Assembly (NCBI GenBank): GCA_963969595.1
Contig: OZ018412.1
Coordinates: forward strand, 27,900,339 to 27,964,338
DNA from: Neckera pumila
Lineage: Eukaryota; Streptophyta; Bryopsida; Hypnales; Neckeraceae
Length of the DNA: 64,000 bases
Direction: 5' to 3'
Of the stretch, positions 1 to 11,942 are shown in pieces. Each line of letters begins with the position of its first letter. Position 1 is the stretch's first letter. The position numbers were made by a program, and so were the translations under genes. The notes beneath the pieces were generated by a model. The model did no database searches. It saw only the letters and a program-made list of their open reading frames with translations, and had not been told where the DNA came from.

Positions 1-1428
1 TTTATATTCTTTCCCCAAATTTGAAACACTTATTGAAACAATCAAGTACAACAAAATGGTTTTGGTTTGGTTTGATTTAGTTTAGTTGAGAGAATATAAG
101 ACAATTTATTAAGTTTTGTATTTATCCATAGCTTGATCCAAATGGTTTGTAACTTACAAGATACTAAAATAATTTTTTATCTTACAAATCAATTTTATTT
201 TAGAATATATATTATAAGCTAGGTAAAATAAGATGTAACCATTCAGAGTTCTCCATAATGTAATCCATCAAAAGCTCATTGTGGTCTGTTTTAGTAATTT
301 TTAGGCAGGTTTTGCAGTTTGAAGGGATTGTAGTGTTATAAGTCAAGCTTCACGCTAGTCTTGTTTGGCAATACCACCTATGAACAAAATACCAAATCTA
401 GTGACATTCATTAGGTAAGATTAGCATTAAGTTTTGATAACATACTGAATTTGTGCAACCCCTATATGCATTAGAAGATGGTTGTCAGTGAAGTGCCTAT
501 CCTATTGCTGATCCACTTTTAGAATTCCAACCTCTTCAAAACACTATTTAGTAAATTTTCATGAAAGACAACTAAACCTTCATCTAAACCTTTTTCTAAT
601 CCACTTCTCTTTTTTTCCATATTTTTAAATTTTATAAAATTAGTTTAGAATTTTTGTAGTTAAAGATTCTAAGGTAGGAGGCTCAAAAATAGTTCGGGCA
701 TTTTGAATTGAACATGATACAGAGTTACATTTTGCTTTCTTCAATTAACCAAAATGTAAAATGTACAAACAATTTACATTTTAGGAGGTAGTCGCTTTTA
801 GAGCCCTATGGCATTCAACTTCAAGATTTCATAACTAATTCCACAAAGCTCCCAAAAATATGAAACAACTTGGGCCACATGCTATTTCGTCTTGACTTTC
901 AAGGGAAATTTACTAAAAAATATTTCAAGATATTTTACCTCCCCAAAATTCAGTTTCAACGCTTAGATGATCGCTTTATGGACCCCTGCCTTAGTCTTAA
1001 AAAGTGCTTTAGAAACATGCTTGACATTTGACATGAGACTACAAACCACCCATGAGCACCCTATACCTACCCATTGGTGCTCACGGTTGATTGGTATTAG
1101 ACTTTAATAGGTGATTTAAATTTGGCACCAATCGGTTGCCCAATATCCACTTGTTGGTGCCCAAAGTTCATTCACCTTCAAAATTTGGTACCGACTTGAA
1201 TAAGTGATTCAAATTTGGGTGCCAATGGGTCATCCAATATCTATTTATTGGCATTGAACATTCAATCACTATTAAATTTAAGGTGACCCATTATCTCCTA
1301 CAAGTGGTTGGTACCAAATTTCAATAGGTGATTTATTTTGCCAAATTATAGTTACAAATGTTGTAGCTTATAATTAAGAGTCACAAGCTTGACATTTGAT
1401 ATGAGACTTGAGAAAAATAGACCCTTAA
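1..1428. other. AT-rich intergenic stretch with a diverged tandem repeat
   Basis: No coding region could be supported. Between about 1091 and 1335 a degenerate unit recurs three times. Each copy begins TTGGTA and carries a near copy of AATAGGTGATTTAAATTTGG; copies start near 1091, 1185 and 1308. A second dispersed motif, TTGACATTTGACATGAGACT, occurs near 1021 and 1388 and again near 2360. The MITE that follows was therefore inserted into locally repeated DNA. Confidence 0.6.
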
Positions 1429-2343
1429 CCCCTAAAGTTTCATGACTATGTAATCACCAAAAACGCTCCGAAACTGCCATTTCTAATACAACTACCAAAT
1501 TTTTGGAATTTTTTTGACACATGTAACTATAGGATCTTGTAGTATGATATTTTGAAAACATGTGGTAAAAATTTCAGAAAATTCCACCGTGTGGATCATA
1601 AGATATAAGCATTCAAAGTCTTGAAAACCATTTTTTCAATCCTGCGAAAATCCGGGCAGCTGCACTTTGCAAGCTCACTTTTCAATGAAAAAATGCCGAT
1701 AAAGGTGGTGCTTCTTTGAATTCAGTTTCCTAAACAAGTTGTCTATATGCTTGAAAAATTTCACATCATTTGGAATTGTACAACATATAGGAAAAAAATA
1801 GTAAGTAGAAAGAAGTAGAAAATGATTCAAAATACTAAATTGTTAAAAATTTAATCACGGAATTTAAAAATGCCAACCCCAACGGTTGTAACGTTGTAAT
1901 AATCAATCTACATCCTAGGATTTTATTTTTTTCCAAACATATAGAAAATTGACTTAAATAAACGACTTTAAAGTTTTTTTTAAAGTAGAGAATCCATAAC
2001 TGCCCGCAAACCAAAAACCCTCATAACTTTTGACTCATTGATTGAAATGGAATGACTCAAAGCTTTTGAGTATATATAAATGTAGAGAACCAATTTCAGA
2101 AAAAAAATTCTAGAAAAAATGATTTTTTCTGATCTGCCCAAACTGCCTAGTTACAAAAAAAAGTAACATATTAGGTCACAACTTTTGACTCGTATTTCAA
2201 AATGTCATGAAACTTGGTACACATGAAGATATTCCTCGCCCCCACCTTCTATTAAAATTTCAGCTTCAAATATGGATATCTCTAGTCACACGTACCTGCT
2301 CAAAATTTCTGTACGGCCAAAACGCATGTTGGTCCTTTAGAGG
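1429..2343 (+). mobile_element. TTAA-flanked piggyBac-type MITE, type 1
   Basis: A 915-bp non-coding element lies exactly between two TTAA tetranucleotides (1425-1428 and 2344-2347). It starts CCCCTAAAGTTTCATGACT and ends GGTCCTTTAGAGG, so the terminal inverted repeat is only about 10 bp. A TTAA duplication with a short TIR starting CCC is the signature of the piggyBac superfamily. Closely similar type 1 copies lie at 12437-13365 and 46189-47092. They share the internal motif ATAGGATCTTGTA and the same internal order. No transposase is present, so the element is non-autonomous. Confidence 0.85.
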
Positions 2344-2347
2344 TTAA

Positions 2348-3438
2348 TTCAAGTTAGCCTTGACATTTGACATGGAATTATAGAGGAATAGACCCTTCAT
2401 TCACATCAACTTGAAAAGATTCTTGAAACTTATGATTAAGAGTGACTTGAGCCTCTACATGAAATCCTAGAAGAACAAACCCTTACTATTCACTTCAACC
2501 TCAAAAAGAAATTGAACTTACTTCTCTCTTACCCTTAAGACATCCACTGCATGCATGGTGAACATTTTCAAGAGCTCCATCATGGATAGAGCTATATGAA
2601 ATGGATGAAGTACATCGAAATATGGTGATGAAATAACTTTATTTATTCTTCAGTGATGTGACCAACTTGATCACTCTATACTTCATGCAGCTAAGGATTT
2701 TGAAAGAGTTCAAAAGGAAGAAAAAAAGGAAAACTTGCAAATATGATCTTAGGTCTAGATTCATCACAAGACATGATTTATTTTGCCTCACCAGATTTTC
2801 ATTTCCCCTCCTTCCAGGCTCTCTTGGGGGTTCAAGAACCTCACTCAATACATTCACACTGCATTCTTTAGCACAAAAGCAAATATAATATTAGGGGTGA
2901 AAGCCTCCCTTAATACCTCCACACTGCATTCTTTTAGCACAAAAAGCAAATACAATCATCGTATCATAAGATTATGCACCAGCTTGAGTATGAAAGAGTT
3001 TTTCATTAATCACCGATTGACATCATTGTGTTTCACAGAGGTCAGTAAATCTGCATTGGTCCAACTTCTGAACACTCATTTCAAGGTAGTAACACCCAAA
3101 CGTGTGCCCAAGTCTAACTCTACATAAAAAAAAAATAGATACTGACTGCAGAATGTTCCACACTAATACATTGAATTAAGCCACGAAATTGAAAATCTAT
3201 CACTTGAACATTGAACTGCATACAATATTCAAATGACCCCTAAGCTCAGCCATAATTTGCGTATGTGACAATCATGCCTCCGTTGCACAGTCATGGCTGT
3301 AAATGAAAATTGCTCAGAAATAACTCATCAAAAATACTATGGAAATTCAGGAAAAAGGCTTGAAAAATGAACACTCAAAAGATTGCTCGATACCGAATAC
3401 CAATTACCACGATCCATAATGAAGTTCAGAAAATTCTT
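2348..3438. other. Region downstream of the F-box gene, with a 68-bp tandem duplication
   Basis: This stretch lies 3' of the minus-strand F-box gene and should include its 3' UTR and poly(A) site near the stop codon at 3439. A unit of about 68 bp is duplicated at 2826-2890 and 2894-2957; each copy contains a version of CACACTGCATTCTTTAGCAC. The open frames across this stretch read through the duplication and look like no known protein, so they are not called as genes. Confidence 0.5.
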
Positions 3439-6400
3439 CTAGGCGCAGTAACTCCAAGGTGGACAATGATAGAAACCATCCCAGTGCAATCCATTGTTGT
3501 TCCCTCTGACACTCAGTGACGGCAGCAGCCTGGTCAAGTTGGATATCGCAGCTCGACTAGTACTTTTGACAGAGTTTGGAATGACCAGCACGCGCAAGCT
3601 TATCCACTGAGGAGTCTGGGCCTACGGTCACCAAACACCACATGCACATAAGCAACGCCAACCTATTGGACAACACACCTGCAAACTTCTATAAAATGTG
3701 TTCTAAAAGGTACAGGAACTCTCTAGGAGGTTCGCAATCATGATGATCTATGTGACATATCGCGAAGCCAGTAGTCACAAGTATATCATAGACAAGGGCA
3801 ATTTGATAGTTCAATGATGCAAAATGCTCAGATCACTGAGCGTGCATGACATTCAAAACCATTATGATAAATATTTAAACATGACCAATAGGTTCAAATG
3901 GAAAAATGGATGTTGAAGCTCTGAAACCCACCAGGACATGATGATACATCGATTGCATGACACCGGAAGTCAACTTTGAGCAGCCAAGTAAATCTAGAAG
4001 CAACAGAGAAGAACCGAGTCGCTCTAATAGTAGTAAAATTGCATCATCAGTCAAGGCGGAGCAGCCAGCAAGTTCCAGCACCTCAATTTTTTTACAGTGG
4101 AACGTAAGCACCCTGCAAGACAAACCTTTCTCCTCAACACCAGCTTTATAAAGATATAAACAGTGTCCCCTCACTAGGTAAGCTTAAGTCAGGTACAAAT
4201 CTCAATAACAAGATTCCAACACTCACTTCAACCAAAAGAGCAAGAAAACCACATACCTGATAGAAGAGAGGCTGATCTTGATGCATCCTCCCAGGCTCAA
4301 AACACGTAGTTCAGGGCACCCCTCGGCTAAGGATATGACACCCCGATCAGAAATATTCAACTGTTTAGTTAGTGGTCCTGATCTCTGCATTCTCCAACCC
4401 TGATGCATCACAGTAAAACAAGCAAATGTATCAGGAAAGGATTGGCCTGGACGGTTTCAATTTACAAGATTGTGACTCCACGCAATCAGATATTACACAG
4501 TTCTTACACAGTTATTACAAAGTGCTCACACGTTAAGCATACTCGGTAAATGAACTTCCAGTCTGAATTTGCGTAACTGTAGCCCTCCTACTATTCCAAG
4601 GAACAAAAATGATATTATTTCAGAAACAAAGGATCCCACAAATGGAACCTAATATAGAACCTAATGTTCCGCAAAAGGTATTCTTGAATTGTTCGATGCA
4701 CCTGAAAAAAGAATCTCGTAAGCCTAGAGCAATAACGGCCAAGTTCTGAAAGAATTCGATCGGTTGCTCCCGGGAGTGCAAGCTCTTCAAGCTGCACCAA
4801 ATGCTTCACTAATCTGCAGAGGATTGTTTCCTCCGACTGCCAGAAAAAGAGGGTCGATAAGATACCTAGAGTAGATCCCGATGTAAAATAGTGAACTAAC
4901 ATTCAAGTAAAAATCGTTTCCTATGGAGAATTCATGTATACTGAATCATGTATATCGTCAACCAGCTCCAGCTTCATTACATCGTATGAAAAGTCGTCAT
5001 ATAAATACAAAAACTTACCTCAGTGAGCTTGATGTTAAAATGGTGAGCATGTGACAAGTCAAGCGACTTGATATTGATACACCACACAGAAATGTTGTGC
5101 CAGCTCGTCTGGAACAAATTTTGGGCGTGCAGTTGCCGAATTTGGTGTCCCTTACACTTCATCAGATCTTCGGCAGGTATGACATCCCAAGACACTGAAA
5201 TATGCAGACTTATATAAAAACGGATGGAGACTAACGACGGGGGCATCAAAGCTGATAGAGTGTCTTTTGAGTACATCTCTGCTACTTCTACCCCGTCACT
5301 GTAACCCGCATTATCCGCTGCGATTTTCTGAGGGATAATAAAATTGCGGGAGCATAAAGACAAGTCTTGTAAAGATTGGCATGCCTGAAATACAAGAAGA
5401 ACAGAACTCCAGCCCAGCGCAGAACTATTAATATGTAACAAGGTAAGGGATGGCCAAGTATGAAGTAATCTGTCAAAAGAGTCTTGACTGATAAAAGAAT
5501 CTGCGTCCAGAATCAACCGCTCTAAATTGGGACATCGTTGACACAGAACACCTACAAAGTCATCTGTAACAGAGGGAGGCAGGAGTTTGGAGGGAGGTCG
5601 GCTATTGGGAGTAGAGAAAACAGAAGTGCTGAACCCAGTCGTATGCAGATCCAAGGTTACTAATTGGCCGGGCAGCAGATGCACAAGGCCCTGTAAATTG
5701 TTGGTGATGACAGGAGGATCTGAAGCGATTGTCAGATGTTGCAGCCGTGGCAGATTGGCAAAAACATTCTGAACGTCATCACCAGTTAGCTGCTTCAAAC
5801 TGGCCATACAACATACATCAAATTAGAATGAAGGAGAAGCACCAAATTCGTCAACTAAAACTTCCCTTCGAATGTAAATACCTCCCAACTCCTACATACC
5901 ATATATCCTCAACATGCCAAACTCGTAATAATTCAGATGAGAGCTCACCCGCGCAATTCAATGGACTCGAGAGTGGAAGCATGCCGCTTCGCAAGCTCCA
6001 TAATCTGAAGGTCTGTCTACAAAGTAAAAACGATTCAACAAATGAGCATCTGACTAGCTACTTCATTCATCAGACAACTCGAGGACACATAACTAAAACT
6101 ACTAATCATCAATATATCCTCTAGTATCACAATATTAAATCGACATATAGAGAAAACCACTTTGACTCACCAAGGAGCCCCAAGGTTTGTCATGGACGCT
6201 GAAAAGTGGAGGCGTAAGATCATGTACCTGCAACTCAAACATTTCATTTACATCCTTGTCAAAACAAAACAAAACAAGTTACGAACGTTCAAAAGGGGTT
6301 CATAAGAATTTTTTCGACCGTGAAACCTGTACTTCAGAAGTTATCACGACAAATAGTCAGAAAAAACTCTACAGAGAGTAATATAACCCTAATAAAGAGA

Positions 6401-6698
6401 ATGCACGACATCGGTAAACTTAGTCACATGCTCAAAGCCCCTGGCTATAAGAGAAGATGCGCACCAAATGTTCTTGGCAGAGTCGTCTCCAGCGTCGGCA
6501 CACAAGAGCCATCACGCTGAGCAGCGCCCGAGTCGGAATACGCTGCAGAATGTTGAGCACTGTATCATCGCCTAGGAAATTCGTTATGGCCATGTCCTCC
6601 CCGGCTTCCTCCCCTCTCGGTCCTGCCATCGCCGCCAACTCAGGCAACCGTTTCCGTTTCTTCTTCAGACGGGAAGAACTCATTTTCCGCCCGTGCAT
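3439..6698 (-). CDS. F-box/leucine-rich-repeat protein, eight exons, 593 aa
   Basis: Predicted substrate-recognition subunit of an SCF ubiquitin ligase: the F-box binds SKP1 and the LRRs choose the target. Coding exons in transcription order: 6698-6465, 6227-6171, 6016-5949, 5799-5019, 4836-4702, 4399-4257, 4112-3932, 3621-3439. All introns are GT-AG and the phase closes to 594 codons. Residues 10-17 (RLKKKRKR) form a basic, NLS-like stretch. Residues 41-78 form the F-box (FLGDDTVLNILQRIPTRALL, then VCRRWRRLC). The rest is LRR sequence, including cysteine-containing repeats such as LRVLSLGGCIKIS and IEVLELAGCSALTDD. The ATG at 6698 is chosen; a second ATG five codons downstream is possible. 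An extra small exon between 4702 and 4399 cannot be excluded. The architecture fits plant F-box/LRR proteins; the exact orthologue and target are unknown. Confidence 0.88.
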
Positions 6699-6992
6699 TT
6701 AATCATTCACGAACTGCCGTCTCTGCAACAAAGCAAAATTCTCCAAACAATTCGCCAACAACAACGCTCACATCACTCTTCCGACATCGCTTTCGAAACA
6801 CCAGATGGACCGAAAGACTTATTTTAAACTCTTGTTCTAAACCTCATCTCAAAACGAAAAACGAAAACGCCAACACGTGAAGCTTGAAACTTGAAAACCG
6901 AAATCTAACTCCGATTGACTAAAAAATCCAAATAAGCCAAATTCGAAAGTGATTTTTGCAACAATCCGGTCTAAGAAAAATGGTGAATACAG

Positions 6993-7030
6993 ATTCTTCT
7001 CCTTCTTCTTCTCCTTCTTCTTCTTCTTCT
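6993..7030. repeat. TTC/CTC microsatellite in the F-box gene promoter region
   Basis: A pyrimidine run built of TTC with scattered CTC triplets lies about 300 bp upstream of the F-box start codon. On the gene's own strand it reads as a GAA-rich purine tract. Such tracts are common in plant promoters and 5' UTRs. A regulatory role is only an inference. Confidence 0.7.
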
Positions 7031-7372
7031 GGACTGAGAATATTCCCAACAATTTCAGAGCTCTTCAGCAAAATTCGACGTTAAAAGCCTGGCTAATAAC
7101 AGATTCCAAATTGCACTCGCCCGGCACTATAAACGAATGCGGACTAAAGGAAACACTGAACTGGTGAGCGTTCCAACCGCAAAATCGAAGGAAATTGTAG
7201 AAACCGTCAAATAAGAGGAATTTAAAGCTTCCAAATCACGCACAATGTTGCAACCCTGAAGAGCGGGACAATCGCTACAACTGGTGTCGCGACGCATCGT
7301 TTTTGCGAGGGCGGAATGGCTTGAGAAGCGCACTTATGAGTTTCGCCGCAGTGGTTCGTTCTGATATTGGTG

Positions 7373-7454
7373 CCCGTGCATTGAATTTGGCCCCGGGCAT
7401 CAACAACTTCGGGTCCGTGCATTGAGTTTGGCCGCGGGCGTCAACTTCGGGGGC
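7373..7454. repeat. Two-copy 41-bp GC-rich tandem repeat
   Basis: Two adjacent copies start near 7373 and 7415. Each begins with a version of CCGTGCATTGA and ends with a version of CAACTTCGGG. The block stands out as GC-rich in otherwise AT-rich DNA. No coding role is apparent. Confidence 0.6.
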
Positions 7455-8804
7455 ATGGATTTCGGAATTTTGGAAATCATTTTAGTGATGTGCTTGGCGC
7501 TCCTTGGAGGTCACAAAAGTTGGTTTTCGAACTTTCTTCCATCATCTATTGAATCGTAATGGCCTCTAAATGGAAGCAATTGAAAAACTAAATTGCATTC
7601 ATTCAATGCCACATTTTTCTTCTTATTCATGTCATTGAAAGCAACAAAAGAGAGTCGGATGCTCAAAATTTCGTATTGCAAGACTGTGATGGCTTCATAC
7701 AAATGACAATTTATAAGTACAACTTGCAATAAAATAACTAAATGTATGGAGATCAAAGCTTCACTCTTCACTACTCGGCCTCGTTTCTGGCTAGTTCCTT
7801 ATTTTTATTAGTTTGTTGTCAAAACTCTCTATTCTTACATCACATCTAAATTTAATATTTATTCATTCTATTGGGCCATTTTTAATAAATCATTTTACTT
7901 ACGAGCTTTGAGGGCACACTATACATGGGCCATCTATATCCGACAAAATAATCTTTCTATGAGGGACATAATTCTCTTAAATTGTACTCCCTATTTATTG
8001 GGTTAAGGTAGAGACTATGTATTAATTTATTAGGAGAAAGTACAAAGGCAAGCCACCTTTCATATCTTCATGGCCCCCTTTGACCACATCCTAAATCCTA
8101 AAGCTTAAAAATAGCTTTTCATTATAAGTTTGACATTTTTAGAATCTTGTGCGTATTTAAATTTAGATAAAATCTTGAACCATACTTACACCTCAATTAG
8201 GACTTAGATCTACATTTTTGATTAGATCTATTTAAAAAAATACAATAGCTTCACACTTTATAACAAGAGTTTAATAACATCCAAATCACCTTGTATTTAC
8301 ACTTATTTAGAATTCTAGCTATTCATACTCAGTATAGCTTTTCAGTGCGACTTGCAACTTCTTGTAGTAAATTTCATTGTATATACTTTTTTAAAACCAG
8401 GATGATGGTTAGAATAGTTGACATTGATGAGAGCTTATATAATTGGTCCTTTATTTTTGGCACCATAGTGCCATATTGCTCCATTAAGAAATAGATCTCT
8501 ATTTTTTTGCAAAATATAAGGCAGTCTATTTTTGCCAAACAAAATCCATTTATATTTAAAATGTGCACGAAGTTTGTTTGTTTTTTAATGCAAAGTGCAT
8601 GAATATAATTGAAAAGTGTATTTTGATCCAAAAGATGAATGAATGTATAAATATAATGCTTCACTAAATTTCAAAAAATCACCATCTTGTCACTTTCTCA
8701 AAAAAATTTAAAAAAAAAAGAAGCTTGTTTACAATGTAGAATTTGAATAAAAAATCTTGAATTGATACATGCATATTATTGAGTATTGAATAGATATACA
8801 TTAA

Positions 8805-9712
8805 CCCCTAAAGGCCCAAGGCCATTTTTTTGCCAAAAACCACTCAAAATTGCCATTTCTATAGCAAAGAGCAAAAAAAAATTGAATGTGTTTTTTGCAT
8901 ATTTAACCATAGGATCTTGTACTTCACTAGTGTAAGAATGTGTAAAAGAAGTTTTAGAAACTTTGACCGTGTAGATTGCAAGATATTTGCATTTAAAGTG
9001 AAGGAATCAAGTTTTTTTGCATCTTGTTCAATTTCATTTTTTGGCTTTGAACCTTTTTAACTTAAAATTTTTGCTCTAATGATTTTGAATTTCTAGTTTT
9101 TTATAATGAAGAATTGAGTTGAGAATCTAGGGAAAAAAATTCAAAAATGAAACACTTAGTTTTCACTCATTAAAATTTGTTACGTAGAAGTAGGTTTAAG
9201 ATTGAAGGAAAAATGAATTCATTAATAGCTCTAAGATAGGGTTGAAACATACTAATCTCAATGGTGAGATTTTTCTAGTAAGAAATCTTAACCTTGTGCA
9301 ACTTTTCTTTTTTTAAATTGTCAAAATTGAGTTTAGAAATGAATCCTACAAGTTATTTTTTCAAGAAGATGCTCTAATTGCCTGAAAAATAAGATTGTCC
9401 ATAAATTTTGCATAACGAATCCAAATGGATTGAATCAAAGCTTTCTATGTAGATGAAAATAAAATCTATATGAAAAAAATTTAAATTTTTTTTAATTAAA
9501 ATTTTTTTTCTGCCTACCAAACTAAAATTTGGAGTTTTTCTACCATAACTTTTGCTACTGGGCACTAATTGAAATAAAAACTACATTTTCAGAAAGCTAA
9601 TGTGATTCTCTATCTTCACAAAAAAATTCAGAAAATTACAACAAATATTGAGACCATAAAAGCCTGCCCGAAATCCATTTTGTCCCCTGAGGGGACAATG
9701 GGCCTTTAGGGG
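8805..9712 (+). mobile_element. TTAA-flanked piggyBac-type MITE, type 2
   Basis: A 908-bp non-coding element lies between TTAA at 8801-8804 and TTAA at 9713-9716. It starts CCCCTAAAGGCCCA and ends TGGGCCTTTAGGGG, a longer and cleaner TIR than type 1. It shares the internal motif ATAGGATCTTGTA with type 1, so the two types descend from a common element. Related copies are 31630-32553 (inverted) and 50243-51155. Confidence 0.85.
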
Positions 9713-9716
9713 TTAA

Positions 9717-10683
9717 AATAGAGAATTTCAATGTTCAATCTACGAATAAGGTGGTAATTAGATTCCTATTCCATAATTTTGTAATGAGGAAGTTGAATGA
9801 GATGGTGGTGAAAAAACAAAACGACAAGATGTTTAAAATCAAGATTTTAAAATAAAGTACTTGCTACATTGACGTCAAATACATGTTGCATACAAACTAT
9901 TCATAAAATTTTGTATTTCCACATTTTAATTTGTTATTATTTGTAATACTAGCAAGACTATAATTTGGCATAGTTTTGGCTACATGTAATTAAAATGAAA
10001 AAATATGAAAAATAGAAAATTTTCTTCAAAAAATTGTGAAATTTTTACAACAAATAGAAGACATGTAATTATATTTTCTAAAAATAAATAAAAAATATTA
10101 AAATCATGGATATTTGCAAATTGAAGTTTGAAAAAAGAATAATAGGGTTGGCCTTTGAAGCTTAAAAATCTTTAACCTTCAATGATATAGAAGTCTTGGC
10201 AATTATAAACTCATTATCTTTGACTTTGGAGGTGTATGATGACCAATAGCTAGCTTCAAACTTTATATTTATCAATACAAACCCCCCAAAGATCTAGACC
10301 CTATAGATGCAAATTGAATCCTTTCATCCCTTGTCTTTTTTTAGAATCCAAATTCAAATTCAAATATTCATGGCCTTACTTTCAAGGAACCCCAAAGGTT
10401 TCTATTGGTTTCTTTAAATTACTTTTCAACTCCCTCAATTGAAAAGACACTAAATTTCTATAGATTTAGATCCCATGGTTGCAAATGGACTCTTTCAACT
10501 TCCATATTTTTTTCTTTTTAAATTCCAAAATTCTCATATTTTTTGTTTGAAAAATTAATGAGACCTCAAAGGTTTCCATTATCTCTCTCAAATTTCCTCA
10601 ATTGAAAAGATATTAAATTCTTTATTGGCCTCTATTTTAGTTGTGCAACTTCAAACCGCAATCTATGGTCACAAAGTCAATCC
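9717..10683. other. AT-rich intergenic DNA with a two-copy repeat of about 165 bp
   Basis: No gene is supported. From about 10290 to 10620 a unit of about 165 bp occurs twice. Each copy carries a CTATAGAT-type start, a version of CCCCAAAGGTTTCTATTGG and the end CTCAATTGAAAAGA. This tandem block flanks the TIR element that begins at 10684. Confidence 0.5.
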
Positions 10684-11942
10684 TAAAGGCCGCTTTAGAC
10701 TACGGTGGAGAAGTGCACCAGTCGGTCAAGAAGTTTTGGCCAAAACTTGGTTATTTGAGGCAACCGGTGGGATGTTGGACAAGATGGAAAGACATTAAAA
10801 TAATGCCTCAAGAAGTCTTGACCAGTTGCAATATAAACACCAACCGGAGAAGTCTTCTGGACAACTTCACAAATTGAAATCCAACCGGTGAACTTCACCA
10901 ACAAGAGAGTTTGGGCCGGCCACAATAGGAACTATAACTTGCCCTAATGGTCCCTATGACCCATGGATATATTTTGTATATTTTGGGGTTGTAGCAAACT
11001 TTGAAAAGTTATAATTTTTGCATCCGGGGCTTAAATTGAACAAAATTGTTGGAAAAAATGCATCTACTTGTCTAGTTTGTGTGGTAAAATTTTCAGATCA
11101 ATTTAGTATATACTGAATTTTTGGTAATCATTTAAGTACACATGGTTCAATTTTAGTTCACCAAAGTGCATTTTGATGGCTACAACTTTAGAACATATGA
11201 GGTTAAAAACAGTAAAAGCACAATCAATTTATGGCTTTCCAAAATCTACTCTACAACTATTTAAAATGAATTTCTAATGTAATTTTTTCTCCAAGATCTA
11301 GGTATTTGAGCTCATTTGTAAGAGCCATCAACACATGGAAAATTAAGATTTCCAATGGACACCCTTGCACAAAATCTCGAATAAAAAAATCATAAGCATT
11401 CATAATCAAAATTAGATTATTGATGCTTGAACTAGACTTCAATATGAATTTGTCTTAAATAAAACTCTGTATGTTGAACATCCCCATATCAATCCAACCC
11501 CAAATCAATCAAACAATCCCTGCCCATATCAAACCATCCCCAGCCAGATCAAATTGTCAAGATTTTTAATTTTTAATTTAAATTTCAATACTTGTGCTTC
11601 ATTGACAGTCTTTGAAAGAATTGTTGAACAATGATGAGTGCTTACACTCTACCAAACTTGTCATAGATTAATAATATTTTAATGAAATTGGAGTTCCTCG
11701 GTGGCCAAATTTCTTATTTGGGGGTTTGAGGCTGGACAAGAAATTTAGCCTCTGAACAACTCTTCTTACAAAAAGTGATGCCACATAGGCGTCCATGTCA
11801 TTTTTTCATCCATACTTGAAGTTCTTCACCGGACAAGTCTTGGCCGTAGTCTATACCCAATCTAGTGAAGAACAAAATTTGCTCCATTTCCCTACAATTC
11901 TTGAATGATGCACTTCTCCACCATAGTCTAAAGCGGCCCTTA
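10684..11942. mobile_element. TA-flanked 1.26-kb TIR element, non-autonomous
   Basis: The two ends are inverted copies of about 33 bp. The left end carries GGCCGCTTTAGACTACGGTG and the right end the complement of the same motif. A TA dinucleotide sits at each end. A nearly identical unoccupied site in the downstream tandem unit (near 12290) suggests TA as the target duplication, as in Tc1/mariner-type elements. The element has no transposase. Part of its interior (about 11192-11408) recurs inverted at about 61740-61965, which marks a multicopy family. Confidence 0.65.

Larger units (their letters stand above)
6699..8804. other. Upstream region of the F-box gene and AT-rich intergenic DNA
   Basis: Positions 6699 to about 7500 are the likely leader and promoter of the minus-strand F-box gene and are less AT-rich than the flanks. 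They hold a TTC-rich microsatellite and a 41-bp tandem duplication, listed separately. From about 7500 to 8804 the DNA is AT-rich with no recognisable gene, RNA or element ends. Confidence 0.5.

Noticed and set aside
2639..3127. Overlapping open frames on both strands
   Set aside because: They run through a 68-bp tandem duplication that keeps frames open by chance; no domain is recognisable.
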